Assembly: GCF_051062515.1 (NCBI RefSeq)
Contig: NZ_JAMXEK010000005.1
Strand: one strand, 5' to 3'
Length of the DNA: 64,000 nucleotides
Source: Aliarcobacter sp017996075
GTDB lineage: Bacteria; Campylobacterota; Campylobacteria; Campylobacterales; Arcobacteraceae
Of this stretch, positions 44,235 to 54,384 are shown one piece after another. Within the stretch, counting starts at the first letter, position 1. Each line of letters starts with the position of its first letter. The translations under genes and the position numbers were made by a program. The notes under the pieces were generated by a model. That model worked only from the letters and a program-made list of their open reading frames with translations, was not told the DNA's origin and searched no databases.

Positions 44235-45203
44235 TTAAACTCTTCCTTGTTCATACATAGCTCTTAATTTCTCTTTCTCTTTTCTATTTGCCTCTTTTAT
44301 AGCTTGTTTACTTCTATAACTATCTGTGTTAAATCCTAAGAATTTAATAAATGGAGAAACCACAAAAATAGATGAGTAAGTTCCTATTATAATTCCAACA
44401 AATAGTGTAAATGAAAATGCATATATAATCTCCCCACCAAATAAAAGCATCGTAAGTACTGCAAATTGAGTAGTTGAAGATGTAAGAATTGTTCTTGAAA
44501 GAGTTTTACTTACTGAATCATTTATTAAAGCATCAAGATCTCTCTCTTTTGTAATTTGTAAACTCTCTCTAATTCTATCATTTACAATAATAGTATCATT
44601 TATTGTATATCCAATCAAAGTTAAAATTGCAGCAATCATATCAAGATTTACATCTATTTTAAATAGACTAATAATCCCTAAAGTAATAATAACATCATGA
44701 ACAAGTCCAATAATAGAAGCAACAGCAAATCTCCACTCAAATCTTATTCCAATATAAATAAGCATAGCTAACAAAGCCATAGTTAAAGCCATAATACCTT
44801 TTTCTCTTAATTCAGCTCCAACTTTTGCACCAACCATATCTATCTTTCTTATCTCAAAATTTCCAGTTGGTACTAATATTTTGTTCATATCATCACTAGC
44901 ATCATTTGTTACACTACTTGAAGTACCTGTAAATCTTATAGTTATCTCATCAGCACTTCCAAACTCTGCTACATTTGAACCAGCATATTTACTATTTTCT
45001 AAAACTTCTCTTATCTTATCTAAAGGGGCAGCTTGTTCATATTTTACTTGAACAATAGTTCCTCCAACAAAATCAATACCATAGTTTAAACCTCTTGTAA
45101 ATAGTAACACAAGTGAAGCTATAATTAAAATTCCAGATATAGTTAAAAAAGGAACCTTTTTACCCATAAAATCATAAGTTTTATTGTTGTTAAAAATCTC
45201 CAT
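44235..45203 (-). CDS. secF: Protein translocase subunit SecF
   Basis: SecF works with SecD to pull secreted proteins through SecYEG using the proton gradient. The 322-residue protein (from MEIFNNNKTYDF) has six membrane segments. It shows the LNYGIDFVGGTIVQVKY opening (about 34-50) and the conserved TLIGYTINDTIIVNDRIRE (about 202-220). A frame six codons longer exists, but the ATG at 45203 overlaps the secD stop as TAATG, the usual coupling, so this start is preferred. Confidence 0.96.
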   Translation of the reverse strand: MEIFNNNKTYDFMGKKVPFLTISGILIIASLVLLFTRGLNYGIDFVGGTIVQVKYEQAAPLDKIREVLENSKYAGSNVAEFGSADEITIRFTGTSSSVTNDASDDMNKILVPTGNFEIRKIDMVGAKVGAELREKGIMALTMALLAMLIYIGIRFEWRFAVASIIGLVHDVIITLGIISLFKIDVNLDMIAAILTLIGYTINDTIIVNDRIRESLQITKERDLDALINDSVSKTLSRTILTSSTTQFAVLTMLLFGGEIIYAFSFTLFVGIIIGTYSSIFVVSPFIKFLGFNTDSYRSKQAIKEANRKEKEKLRAMYEQGRV

Positions 45204-46768
45204 TATGATACTCCAAACCATTTTTTATTGTTTTTATCTTTTGCAATTTTTGGCATTATTGCTTGATAGATACCATGAGTTCCAACTATTGATGTAAGCA
45301 TTGAAGTTAAAATTCCAATTGAAATAGTTACAGCAAAACCTTTAATAGCTCCACTTCCATAAGCATACAACACAATAGCAACTAAAAAAGTTGTAATATT
45401 TCCATCCATAATAGCTCTAATAGCATTTGAATATCCATCTTCTATAGCTTTTTGAACACTTGCACCCGTTCTTAAAACTTCTCTAATTCTCTCATTTATA
45501 ATAACATTTGCATCAATAGCCATACCTAATGTAAGAATAATTCCAGCCATACCTGGAAGCGTTAAAGTTGCACCAAAAAGAGCAATTACTGCCAAAAGAA
45601 TAAATACATTTGCAACTAAAGCTATATTTGCAATAATTCCAGCTCTTCTATAATAAAACATCATAAATATAAAAATCAAAGCTGTTCCAGAAATCAAAGC
45701 TATCATTGAAGCTTTAATACTATCAGCCCCCAAAGATGGTCCAACACTTCTTTTTTCCAAAAGAGTTACGCTTGCCAAAAGTGCTCCACTTCTTAAAGCA
45801 ATAGCAACATTTCCAGCTTCTTGTACTGTAAATCCTCCAGAAATTTGCCCACTTCCGCCACCAATTCTCTCATTTATATTTGGAGCTGAATAAACTTTTC
45901 CATCTAAAACAATTGCCAATCTTTTTCCTACACTTTTAGCAGTAAAATCACCAAAAATTCTAGCTCCCGCACTATTTAAAGTGAAATTTATAATTGGTTG
46001 ATTTGATTGACTAAAAGCAACTTGAGCATCTACAACTTGGCTTCCATCTAAAATTGGTATCTCTTTTACAAGATATTTTTTATTTGAATCATTTGTATCT
46101 TCTAAAATAACATCTCCAAAAGCAGCTGCCTCTTTACTTGTCATTTGATACACTCTATCCATTCTATCTTCATCAACTGCCATAAGTTCAAGTTTTGCAG
46201 CTTTTGAGATTAAATCTCTTGCTGCTTTTTCATCACTAGCTGTTTTAATTCCTGGAAGTTGAACAACTATATCACTATCACCTTGTCTTACAACTGTTGG
46301 CTCACTAAGTCCAAATTGGTCAAGTCTATTTCTAATAGTCTCAACAGCTTGAGCAACAGAGTAATCTTTTGTTTTTATTATCTCTTCAGCATTTAGAGAA
46401 ACTTTATACTCTAAATCTTGTTTAACTATATCTAAACCCTTTATTTCTGAGAGCATTTTATCCATTTTAGCCATTTCATCAATATCTAAAATTGAGAAAT
46501 AAATAGAGTTATTACTCACAGTTAATCCATCAATAAGCAACTCTTCATCATCACTAAAATATTTAATTGCAGTTGCGATTGATTTTATTTTTGAAGTTAC
46601 AGCTTCTTCAGTGTTTACACCCAAAAGCATATGAAGTCCGCCTTGAAGGTCAAGACCCAAATTTACTTTTTTTCCATAATCTGTTTGCATTAAAGATGGA
46701 ATAGCAAAAAAAACACCAAATATAATACTAATTAAAAAAATTGTGAGTTTAAAATTAAAAATTTTCAA
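45203..46768 (-). CDS. secD: Protein translocase subunit SecD
   Basis: The 521-residue protein has an N-terminal membrane segment and the conserved VNLGLDLQGGLHMLLGV (about 36-52). The periplasmic P1 region has VAQAVETIRNRLDQFGLSEPTVVRQG, and five C-terminal membrane spans contain TLPGMAGIILTLGMAIDANVIINERIREVL. Together with SecF it completes the accessory translocase. yajC lies 61 bases upstream, giving the standard yajC-secD-secF order. Confidence 0.97.
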   Translation of the reverse strand: MKIFNFKLTIFLISIIFGVFFAIPSLMQTDYGKKVNLGLDLQGGLHMLLGVNTEEAVTSKIKSIATAIKYFSDDEELLIDGLTVSNNSIYFSILDIDEMAKMDKMLSEIKGLDIVKQDLEYKVSLNAEEIIKTKDYSVAQAVETIRNRLDQFGLSEPTVVRQGDSDIVVQLPGIKTASDEKAARDLISKAAKLELMAVDEDRMDRVYQMTSKEAAAFGDVILEDTNDSNKKYLVKEIPILDGSQVVDAQVAFSQSNQPIINFTLNSAGARIFGDFTAKSVGKRLAIVLDGKVYSAPNINERIGGGSGQISGGFTVQEAGNVAIALRSGALLASVTLLEKRSVGPSLGADSIKASMIALISGTALIFIFMMFYYRRAGIIANIALVANVFILLAVIALFGATLTLPGMAGIILTLGMAIDANVIINERIREVLRTGASVQKAIEDGYSNAIRAIMDGNITTFLVAIVLYAYGSGAIKGFAVTISIGILTSMLTSIVGTHGIYQAIMPKIAKDKNNKKWFGVS

Positions 46769-46829
46769 TATAAATCCTTATTTGTAGGGGGAGAATTTAA
46801 GATATGAAAATCATATCTTAAATAATAAA

Positions 46830-47096
46830 TTATTCAGTAATAAGTCTAGTAACAAACTCTTTAGCTAATTTCATCTCAGAGTTATCGCTATTTTTTACTA
46901 CAAAAAATGCATCTTCAACTTTTACTACTTCTACCATTAAGCCACCATTTGTTACAATCTTATCACCTTTTTTAAGGTTTATGATCATCTCTTTATGAGC
47001 TTTTGCTTGTTTTTGTTGTGGTCTAATTATTAAAAAATAGAATATTGCAAAAAGTGCAACCAGAGGTAGTAATGAAGTTAATAAATCGTTTTGCAT
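46830..47096 (-). CDS. yajC: Preprotein translocase subunit YajC
   Basis: The 88-residue protein has one N-terminal membrane helix (about 7-25, LLPLVALFAIFYFLIIRPQQKQ) followed by the YajC domain HKEMIINLKKGDKIVTNGGLMVEVVKVED. YajC joins SecDF in the inner membrane. It is divergent from lnt, with only 28 bases between the starts, so the two promoters must overlap. Confidence 0.95.
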   Translation of the reverse strand: MQNDLLTSLLPLVALFAIFYFLIIRPQQKQAKAHKEMIINLKKGDKIVTNGGLMVEVVKVEDAFFVVKNSDNSEMKLAKEFVTRLITE

Positions 47097-47124
47097 CGAA
47101 TTTCCTTTTTATTGGGGGTTTAGT

Positions 47125-48357
47125 ATGTTTTTGTTAAAAACTCAGCATTTTAACAAAAATTTAATAATAAAAGGCTTGATTACAGCTTGTTTACTTAGCG
47201 CTTTTATATATTTATCATATTTTGGATTTGAAATTAAATTAATCAATACACTATTTGGACTTTATGGAATATATCTTTTATTAACAATTCCTAGAGTTTC
47301 TCTATTTTATGCAGGATTCTTTATAGGAATTTTGTGGTGTTATTGGATGAGTGTTAGTTTGCAATACTATGATATTACCTATATAGCTCCATTTTTACTT
47401 TTAGGAATTGGTCTTGTTTTTGGAATTATTTTTGCTCTTTTTGCAGTTATAAATAAACTCTCTTTTAGAATTTTAATGATTTTTGGATTTTTATTTATCT
47501 CTCCATTTGGTTTTAATTGGTTAAAACTCGAGCTTATATTTATTGATTCATATTTAAGCACTACAAAATTTGCATTTTTTTTAATTCTTATATCTCTTTA
47601 TCTTGTAATAAAATTAAAAAGATTAAAAGTACTAGCTATTTTACCACTACTATTTGCTTTGCATAGCCAAAAAGGTGAGTTTATAGATACTCCAAAAGCA
47701 AAAATATATATGCCTCAAATGTATATAAATCAAGATTTAAAATGGGACAAAGAGTATTTAAAAACTTTAAATGATGAAAATTTCAGACAAATTTTTGATG
47801 CTATTGACAAGGGCTATACTTTAGTTGTTTTACCTGAAACTGCTTTTTCTGTTGCACTAAATAAATACCCTAGTTTAAACAATATGCTTCTAGAATTATC
47901 AAATAAAATAGATATAGTAACAGGTGCTTTATATGTTGAAGATAATCAAATTTTTAATGCTTCATATTTTTATAGTAAAAATAGTGTTACTGTAGCAAAA
48001 AAAGTTGTTTTAGTACCTTTTGGTGAAGAGATACCTCTTCCTAAATTCTTTGTTGATTTGATTAATGATATTTTCTATAATGGGGCTACTGATTATTCAA
48101 AAGCAAGCTCTCCAACCGATTTTATAATTCAAGGAGAGAAATACAGAAATGCAATTTGTTATGAAGGAACAACAGATAAAATATTTGAAAATTTAGGTGA
48201 TACTAAATATATGATTATGATTTCAAATAATGCTTGGTTTACTCCTTCAATAGAGCCAACTTTACAGCATCTACTTTTAAAATATTACTCAAAAAAATAT
48301 AGCGTTACCATATTTCATGTTGTAAATGGAAGTGAAAATAGAATTTATAGACCTTAA
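47125..48357 (+). CDS. lnt: Apolipoprotein N-acyltransferase
   Basis: Lnt adds the third acyl chain to lipoproteins in the inner membrane. The 410-residue protein has an N-terminal membrane region of about six spans and a nitrilase-like domain with the catalytic triad: Glu238 in VLPETAFSV, Lys at 292-293 in AKKVVLVPFGEE and Cys345 in NAICYEGT. It ends soon after GSENRIYRP, so the last membrane span of E. coli Lnt appears to be absent, which I recall is usual for this group. It supports the lipoprotein (LptE-like) content of the genome. Confidence 0.9.
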   Translation: MFLLKTQHFNKNLIIKGLITACLLSAFIYLSYFGFEIKLINTLFGLYGIYLLLTIPRVSLFYAGFFIGILWCYWMSVSLQYYDITYIAPFLLLGIGLVFGIIFALFAVINKLSFRILMIFGFLFISPFGFNWLKLELIFIDSYLSTTKFAFFLILISLYLVIKLKRLKVLAILPLLFALHSQKGEFIDTPKAKIYMPQMYINQDLKWDKEYLKTLNDENFRQIFDAIDKGYTLVVLPETAFSVALNKYPSLNNMLLELSNKIDIVTGALYVEDNQIFNASYFYSKNSVTVAKKVVLVPFGEEIPLPKFFVDLINDIFYNGATDYSKASSPTDFIIQGEKYRNAICYEGTTDKIFENLGDTKYMIMISNNAWFTPSIEPTLQHLLLKYYSKKYSVTIFHVVNGSENRIYRP

Positions 48358-48387
48358 GAGGATTTTATTTTAAAAATTCTTCTTAAG
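48353..48387. terminator. Bidirectional terminator between lnt and cca
   Basis: A stem of ten pairs (CTTAAGAGGA against TCTTCTTAAG with one G-T), extended by AAAA/TTTT, spans both convergent stop codons. It could end transcription from both sides. Confidence 0.5.
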
Positions 48388-49581
48388 TCTTTGTTTTAAA
48401 TCATCTTTTGAAAGATTCTCTTTTATTTGTAAATCCATTGCAAAATTCAACATATTTCTAAAATCACAACTAGGAGTAAAACCTAAATCAAGTAAATCCA
48501 CTCCCATAATATGTGGTTTTAATGCTTTATTTAAAATATTAGACTCTTTACATTTTTGCAAAATTAAATCAATATCTTTATTCCCAAATGCCATCTCAAC
48601 AAAGATTAAATCTTCCAAAACTATACTTAAAGATTGTTTTTTTAAACTTATAATGTCATTTTCCAAACTCTCTTTACATAAAGATTCTACAAAATTTATA
48701 AACTTTTTATCACTGGTAATTTTTGATAAAAATTCAAAAACATCTTCTTCTTTTTCATCTTTTAGTAAAACAACAAAATATAAAACTAATGCCCTTTTTA
48801 AATCTATATCTCTATTTTCAAAAATTTTTGATAGTTTATCTATAGCTTTGTATTTTTTTACAAAAGATATTTTAAATATTTTAAACTCATCCAAAAGTTT
48901 TAAACCAACACTTGGCTTTTTTGATTTTAAAAGAAGTTTTTTTAACTCTTCAAAAACTCTCTCTTTTGATAAATTATTCAATTCACCACTTTTTATTATA
49001 GTTTTTAAAAGTTGTTTTGTCTTTTTTGTTATTTTAAAATTAAATCTTGAAGCAAACCCAAAAGCTCTAAAAACTCGTAAACTATCCTCTATAAAACTTT
49101 TTTTATCTATATATCTTATTTTTCTTTTTTTTAAATCTTTTATTCCATCAAAAGGATCTATAAAACTATCTTTAAAATAGTCGTAATATATGGCATTTAT
49201 GGTAAAATCTCTTCTTTTTGCAGCTTTTTTTATATTTAAATTTGAAAGAAGTTTTATCTCAAAACTTTTATGAGTTTTTCCTACTTTTTTCTCTACTCTA
49301 GGAATAGAAAAATCAATATCAAAATCATCGATATTTATTTTTAAAACACCAAAAGATTTTCCAATATCATGAACTTTTGTATATTTTTCTAAAATTATTT
49401 TTAATTTATCTAAGTTTTCAACACCAAATACTTCAATATCAAAATCTTTAACTGGTTTATTTAGAAGAAAATCTCGCACACAACCACCAACAAGATATGG
49501 CTTATAGCCACTATCTTGCAATGTGATTAAAATATCAATAAGTAATCTTGGTATATTAATTTTTGATTTGTTGATATACAT
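48370..49581 (-). CDS. cca: CCA tRNA nucleotidyltransferase / poly(A) polymerase family protein
   Basis: The N-terminal head is a class II nucleotidyltransferase: KPYLVGGCVRDFLLNKPVKDFDIEVFG, with the catalytic DFDIE, and later RDFTINAIYYDYFKDSFIDPFDGIKDLKKRKIRYI. It adds or repairs the CCA end of tRNAs. The start at 49581 (MYINKSKINIPRLL) is preferred to the ATG at 49617 because the extra residues are not conserved-looking; it overlaps mscS by 26 bases. All tRNAs in this window encode CCA, so a repair role is likely. The C-terminal half is Lys-rich and divergent. Confidence 0.85.
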   Translation of the reverse strand: MYINKSKINIPRLLIDILITLQDSGYKPYLVGGCVRDFLLNKPVKDFDIEVFGVENLDKLKIILEKYTKVHDIGKSFGVLKINIDDFDIDFSIPRVEKKVGKTHKSFEIKLLSNLNIKKAAKRRDFTINAIYYDYFKDSFIDPFDGIKDLKKRKIRYIDKKSFIEDSLRVFRAFGFASRFNFKITKKTKQLLKTIIKSGELNNLSKERVFEELKKLLLKSKKPSVGLKLLDEFKIFKISFVKKYKAIDKLSKIFENRDIDLKRALVLYFVVLLKDEKEEDVFEFLSKITSDKKFINFVESLCKESLENDIISLKKQSLSIVLEDLIFVEMAFGNKDIDLILQKCKESNILNKALKPHIMGVDLLDLGFTPSCDFRNMLNFAMDLQIKENLSKDDLKQRLKKNF

Positions 49582-50431
49582 TCTTTGGATATGGAATTGT
49601 AATTCCAACCTCATCAAACTTTATTTTAATCTCTTCTAAAAGTTCAGCTTTTAAAGAACCATAATCAGATGATTTTGCCCAAACATTAACACCCAATTTT
49701 ACAGAAGTTTCAGCTAAATCAGTTACAGATATTCCAAATCCTTTATCTTTTAAAACTTTTGGATTTGAGTTTATAATATTTGTTAAAACATCTTTTGCAT
49801 TTTTAATACTATCTTCGTAAGAGATAGCCACAACAATATCAACTCTTCTTGTATTATTTGCATTTACATTTGTTATACTTCCACTTGTAATTGAAGAGTT
49901 TGGTACAATTATTTTTTGATTATCAGCAGTTAAAAATACTGTATTAAAAATTGTAACTTCTGTAACAGTTCCACTAGCACCACCAGCAACTACACTATCT
50001 CCTGCTTTAAATGGTTTAAATAAAACTATCATAACACCTGACGCAAAATTTCCTAAAGAGTCTTTCAAGGCTAAACCAACAGCTAAACCAGCAGCTCCTA
50101 AAATAGCTAAAAATGAAGTTGTAGCAATTCCTAATTTATTTAAAGCAGCAATTATAACAACAGTTAATAACGCATAATAAACAATGTTTTCCAAAAACTT
50201 AACTAAAGTTTCATCAACACCACCAACTTTTCTTAAAGCTTTACCTAAAATTTTAACTACACTTTTTGAAATCCATTTTCCTATAAAAAATATTAAAAGT
50301 GCAAAAATAAAAGACATAGAGTATCCTATAGCTATATCCACAATATTATCTGGAATAAAAGATTTAAAATCTCTTGTTATTTGATCAACATTTTGATCAA
50401 CGACTTTCTCAATATTTTTTTCAATACTCAT
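49556..50431 (-). CDS. mscS: Small-conductance mechanosensitive channel MscS
   Basis: MscS opens under membrane tension to release osmolytes. The 291-residue protein has three N-terminal membrane segments, including the pore helix LAVGLALKDSLGNFASGVMIVLFKPFKAGDSVVAG (about 115-150). The beta domain follows with VFLTADNQKIIVPNSSITSGSITNVN and an alpha-beta C-terminal domain. Length is normal for MscS (E. coli 286). It lies between proS (12 bases) and cca (overlap). Confidence 0.95.
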   Translation of the reverse strand: MSIEKNIEKVVDQNVDQITRDFKSFIPDNIVDIAIGYSMSFIFALLIFFIGKWISKSVVKILGKALRKVGGVDETLVKFLENIVYYALLTVVIIAALNKLGIATTSFLAILGAAGLAVGLALKDSLGNFASGVMIVLFKPFKAGDSVVAGGASGTVTEVTIFNTVFLTADNQKIIVPNSSITSGSITNVNANNTRRVDIVVAISYEDSIKNAKDVLTNIINSNPKVLKDKGFGISVTDLAETSVKLGVNVWAKSSDYGSLKAELLEEIKIKFDEVGITIPYPKNVYQQIKN

Positions 50432-50443
50432 ATTTCCACCTTT

Positions 50444-52147
50444 TTATTTGATTAATTTTAAAATTTCAGAAACAACTTCTTCTATTTTTACTTCTGTTTT
50501 AAGAAGAGTTTTTCTATCAACTATTTCAACTATTCCATCTGTTAGTTTTTTCCCAATAATTATGGCATATGGGAAACCTAAAAGCTCAAAATCTCCAATT
50601 TTAAACCCAAATCTAGCATTTATTCTATCATCTAATATAACTTCTACATTTGAAGCTTTTAACTCTTCATAGATTTTTTCACCCATATTTTTTTCATCTT
50701 CATTTTTTGAGTTTGAAACAATAATATCTACCATAAAAGGAGTTGTACTTTTTGTCCAAATACAACCTTTTTCATCATGGTTTTGCTCAATCACAGCAGC
50801 AACAAGTCTTGATACTCCAACTCCATAACATCCCATAATAAATGGTTTTGCTTTTCCATTTTCATCTAAAAATGTAGCATTCATAGCTTTTGAGTATTTA
50901 TCTCCCAACTGAAAAATATGCCCTGCTTCTATTCCTTTTGTATATGATAGTTTTCCGCCACAACAAGCACAAGTATCTTCTTCTTTTACAGCTATCAAAT
51001 CAAAATATTTAATATCTTCAATAATTTTTAAATCAACATTTATAAAATGGAAATTATCTTCATTTCCTCCACAAACCATACCTTGAGAGTTTTCTAACTC
51101 ACTATCTACAACTACCAAAATATCTTTTGGTAAATCTACTAATCCACAATATCCAGCAACAACTCCTGCCTCTTTTATCTCATCAAGAGTTGCATCAATA
51201 AGTTCCAAAGCATCTATACTATTTTGTGCTTTTGTATCTTCAAGCTCATCACTTCCTCGCACAAAAAATACTACAATTTTAGATTCATCTTTAAAAATTG
51301 CTTTTTTTATAACTGCTTTTATAGTTTGCTCTTTGCTTACACTTAAAAAATTTGCAACATCTTCAATTGTTGTACAGTTTGGAGTCTCTACTTTTTTTAA
51401 TTCACCATCTTTAAATTCATATTTTTTTGCTTCTCTTTTTGCAGCTTCAATATTTGCAGCATAATTACAACCATCACAAACAACAATTGTATCTTCACCA
51501 CTACTTGCCAAAACGTGAAACTCTTTACTTCCACTTCCACCAATTGCACCACTATCAGCTTCAACAACTCTAAAATCAAGACCTAATTTTGTATATATTT
51601 TTTTGTAAGTCTCTTCCATAAGATTAAACTCTCTTACTAAATCCTCTTCACAAGAGTGGAAAGAGTATCCATCTTTCATCAAAAACTCTCTTCCTCTCAT
51701 AAGTCCAAATCGTGGACGTGCTTCATCTCTAAACTTTGTATTTATTTGATATAAATGAAGTGGTAAATCTTTATATGAAGTAACTCTATTTTTTACCATA
51801 TTTACAACAGCCTCTTCATTTGTAGGACTTAAAACAAACTCACCATTTTTTCTATCTTTAAATCTTAAAAGCTCGCTTCCCATAGTTAAAGCTCGTCCAG
51901 ATTCGCTCCATAAACTAAGAGGTGTCACAAAACCAAATTGAACCTCATTTGCTCCAGCTTCATCCATCTCTTTTTTTACAATAGCTCTAATTTTTTCTAA
52001 AACAATTTTTCCCAAAGGCATAAAATCATAAATTCCAGCTCCAGTTTGAGCAATAAATCCACCACGAACTAAAAATTGATGAGAAGGCAAAGAGGCATCA
52101 CTTGGCATCTCTTTTGTTGTTGGAATAAAAAGTTTACTAAATTTCAT
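50444..52147 (-). CDS. proS: Prolyl-tRNA synthetase
   Basis: ProS charges tRNA-Pro. The 567-residue class II enzyme has motif 2 (KFRDEARPRFGLMRGREFLMKDGYSFH, about 140-166) and an inserted editing domain (about 230-390) with SKEQTIKAVIKKAIF and GMVCGGNEDNFHFIN. The late GCYGVGVSRLVAAVIEQNHDEKG motif 3 and an anticodon domain follow. This is the bacterial ProS form with an editing insertion. It is followed by mscS and preceded by hemA on the minus strand. Confidence 0.97.
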   Translation of the reverse strand: MKFSKLFIPTTKEMPSDASLPSHQFLVRGGFIAQTGAGIYDFMPLGKIVLEKIRAIVKKEMDEAGANEVQFGFVTPLSLWSESGRALTMGSELLRFKDRKNGEFVLSPTNEEAVVNMVKNRVTSYKDLPLHLYQINTKFRDEARPRFGLMRGREFLMKDGYSFHSCEEDLVREFNLMEETYKKIYTKLGLDFRVVEADSGAIGGSGSKEFHVLASSGEDTIVVCDGCNYAANIEAAKREAKKYEFKDGELKKVETPNCTTIEDVANFLSVSKEQTIKAVIKKAIFKDESKIVVFFVRGSDELEDTKAQNSIDALELIDATLDEIKEAGVVAGYCGLVDLPKDILVVVDSELENSQGMVCGGNEDNFHFINVDLKIIEDIKYFDLIAVKEEDTCACCGGKLSYTKGIEAGHIFQLGDKYSKAMNATFLDENGKAKPFIMGCYGVGVSRLVAAVIEQNHDEKGCIWTKSTTPFMVDIIVSNSKNEDEKNMGEKIYEELKASNVEVILDDRINARFGFKIGDFELLGFPYAIIIGKKLTDGIVEIVDRKTLLKTEVKIEEVVSEILKLIK

Positions 52148-52184
52148 ATATTTTTCCTATATTTTTAAAATAATTTTTGATTTT

Positions 52185-53474
52185 CTAATTTTTTGAAATA
52201 TGCTCACATTTGAAGTTTGTATCACTATTTTGTTTTGTAAACATACTTTGAACAGAACTTACAACCAAATCACACTCCATATTTCTTGAAATATTTTTAA
52301 GTTGTTTTGATGGATTATGAAGATACTCAGTCATTATAGTTTGGCAAAGTTTTTTTATATTATCTTCATGCTCTTTTGGTATAAAACCTTTTTTTATAGC
52401 ATTTTGAACTTTTTTCTCAATTATACTATCACCTTTTAGATATAAATTTTTAATAATTGGTTCAATATCAAGGCTCTTTAACCAATCAAAAAACTCTAAA
52501 GTAGATCTACCAACTATTGAGTAAGCCTCTTTAGCCTGAGCTGACCTTTGTGTCATATTTGAATTTACAATCTCTTGTAAATCATCTACACTATAAATAT
52601 CTAAATCAAACATTGATATATTCTCATCAATATCTCTTGGAACTGCAATATCAAACCAATATCTACTTATACTAGAACTTGGAGTATTCTCTTGTGTAAT
52701 TATTGGATATGGAGCAGATGTTGCAGTTATCATCACAGGCATAATTTCAAGTAACTCTTCAAGTTTAGAATAAGGTTCTACTTTTATAGAAGCTTCAAAA
52801 CTATCTGCTAGATTTTGAGCTTTTTTAATATCACGGCTAGTTATTGTTACATCAAAACCAGAGCTTATTAGGTGTTTAACTGCCAATTCACTCATAAGTC
52901 CAGCACCTATAACTAAAGCATTTACACCTTTTGTATCTCCTACTAACTCTTTTGCTTTTGCAACAGCAGTAGATGCAACTGAAACGGAACCTGTTCCCAA
53001 GCTTGTAGCAGTTCTTACCTGCGCAGCACACTTAAAAGCATAATGCATAACTTTACTCATAGCCTCGCCACAAAAGCCAAAACTTTGAGAAAATCTAAAA
53101 GCATCTTTTAGTTGTCCTACAATTTGAGTTTCACCAATAACCAAACTATCAAGTGCAGAAGCAACCGAAAAAAGATGATGCACAGCACCATCTCCATCAT
53201 AAATATCAGCCCTATCATATAAAAATTCAAAATCCAAAGATGAATAACTAGCTAAATTTTCAATAATATTCTTACTACTTTGTTTTATATTTGAACTTTT
53301 TGCAATAATTTCAACTCTATTACAAGTAGAAAGTAAAACTAACTCACTTGTAGTAGTTGCTTCCAAAAGTTTTCTTATAAATCTTGCTTTCTCTTCATCA
53401 CTATTAAAAGCTAATTTTTCTCTCTGTTTTATATCTAAATTTTTATGCGAAAAACTGATTACTAAATAACTCAT
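52185..53474 (-). CDS. hemA: Glutamyl-tRNA reductase
   Basis: HemA reduces glutamyl-tRNA to glutamate-1-semialdehyde, the first step of heme synthesis by the C5 route. The 429-residue protein shows the catalytic Cys51 in LLSTCNRVEI, the VVGETQIVGQLKDAF-like segment (SLVIGETQIVGQLKDAFRFS, about 108-127) and the NADP Rossmann region VNALVIGAGLMSELAVKHL. The C-terminal dimer helix is present. It lies 1 base after the polyprenyl synthase gene, suggesting one unit with hisD and aroK. Confidence 0.96.
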   Translation of the reverse strand: MSYLVISFSHKNLDIKQREKLAFNSDEEKARFIRKLLEATTTSELVLLSTCNRVEIIAKSSNIKQSSKNIIENLASYSSLDFEFLYDRADIYDGDGAVHHLFSVASALDSLVIGETQIVGQLKDAFRFSQSFGFCGEAMSKVMHYAFKCAAQVRTATSLGTGSVSVASTAVAKAKELVGDTKGVNALVIGAGLMSELAVKHLISSGFDVTITSRDIKKAQNLADSFEASIKVEPYSKLEELLEIMPVMITATSAPYPIITQENTPSSSISRYWFDIAVPRDIDENISMFDLDIYSVDDLQEIVNSNMTQRSAQAKEAYSIVGRSTLEFFDWLKSLDIEPIIKNLYLKGDSIIEKKVQNAIKKGFIPKEHEDNIKKLCQTIMTEYLHNPSKQLKNISRNMECDLVVSSVQSMFTKQNSDTNFKCEHISKN

Positions 53475-53475
53475 C

Positions 53476-54384
53476 TTAAAAATCTCTTTCTATCATAGCT
53501 TTCATAATATTTATTAAATCTTCACTATTTTTTTCATCTTTTATAGAGTTTATTGCTTCAAGCCCTATATTTTTTGCCTCTTTTATAGCATCACTCAAAG
53601 CATTTGTACTATTTAGTTTCTCTTTTAAATAGTCAAGCTCTTTTTGGTTTAACTCTTTTTTATACAAAGATTTCAAATACTCTTTATCTTCAACTCTTTC
53701 ATATAAATATAGATATGGAATAGTTACTTTTCCCTCTTTAAAATCAAGCATAGCAGGTTTTCCAAGAGTTTGGCTACTTTGTGTAATATCTAAAATATCA
53801 TCAACCATCTGAAAAGCAAGACCTAAATTTTTTCCATAAGAGGCATATCTCTCTTGTTTTTTATCATTGCAACCTATCAATATAGCAGCACTTCTAGCAC
53901 TAGCTTCTATTAGCGATGCTGTTTTTTTATAAATCATTGTTAAATATTTATCATATGAACTATTAAATGATTGCGTTAAATCAACATCCATCATCTCTCC
54001 AATACTTAGTTCCGTTACCGCATTTGAAACATGATATGCAACTTTCTTATCCATTTGAGATAATTCTGTAAAGGCTCTTGAGTATAAAATATCTCCAAAC
54101 ATTATTGAAGTTTTATTATCATACAAAGCGTTAATAGATGGTTTTCCCCTTCTTGTATCTGCTTCATCTATAACATCATCGTGAAGTAGTGATGCTGCAT
54201 GAATCATTTCCACAACTGCACAAAGTTTTATACTTTCATTACTTTCTTTTGCAATTTTAAGTATCAATTTACTTCTTAGCATCTTTCCAGTTGATAATTT
54301 TTCAAGCAAATCCAAAGCCTTTGGATATTGACAAACCTCTACAAAATCTCTAATTTGATTTTTTACTTTTTCTAAAACTTCCAC
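53476..54384 (-). CDS. ispB: Polyprenyl (octaprenyl) diphosphate synthase
   Basis: This 302-residue enzyme extends isoprenoid chains, probably for menaquinone side chains. The two Asp-rich motifs are HDDVIDEADTRRG (about 68-80) and QMVDDILD (about 205-212), with GKMLRSKL in the substrate site and an Ala/Ser at the position that usually sets long products. It may be octaprenyl rather than farnesyl synthase; the gene order hemA-ispB fits quinone synthesis. It starts 1 base before the DUF2018 gene ends. Confidence 0.88.
   Translation of the reverse strand: MEVLEKVKNQIRDFVEVCQYPKALDLLEKLSTGKMLRSKLILKIAKESNESIKLCAVVEMIHAASLLHDDVIDEADTRRGKPSINALYDNKTSIMFGDILYSRAFTELSQMDKKVAYHVSNAVTELSIGEMMDVDLTQSFNSSYDKYLTMIYKKTASLIEASARSAAILIGCNDKKQERYASYGKNLGLAFQMVDDILDITQSSQTLGKPAMLDFKEGKVTIPYLYLYERVEDKEYLKSLYKKELNQKELDYLKEKLNSTNALSDAIKEAKNIGLEAINSIKDEKNSEDLINIMKAMIERDF

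Noticed and set aside
48653..49180. A 175-codon plus-strand frame opposite cca
   Set aside because: Ser/Phe/Lys-rich sequence from antisense of a Lys-rich protein; no start signal or family.
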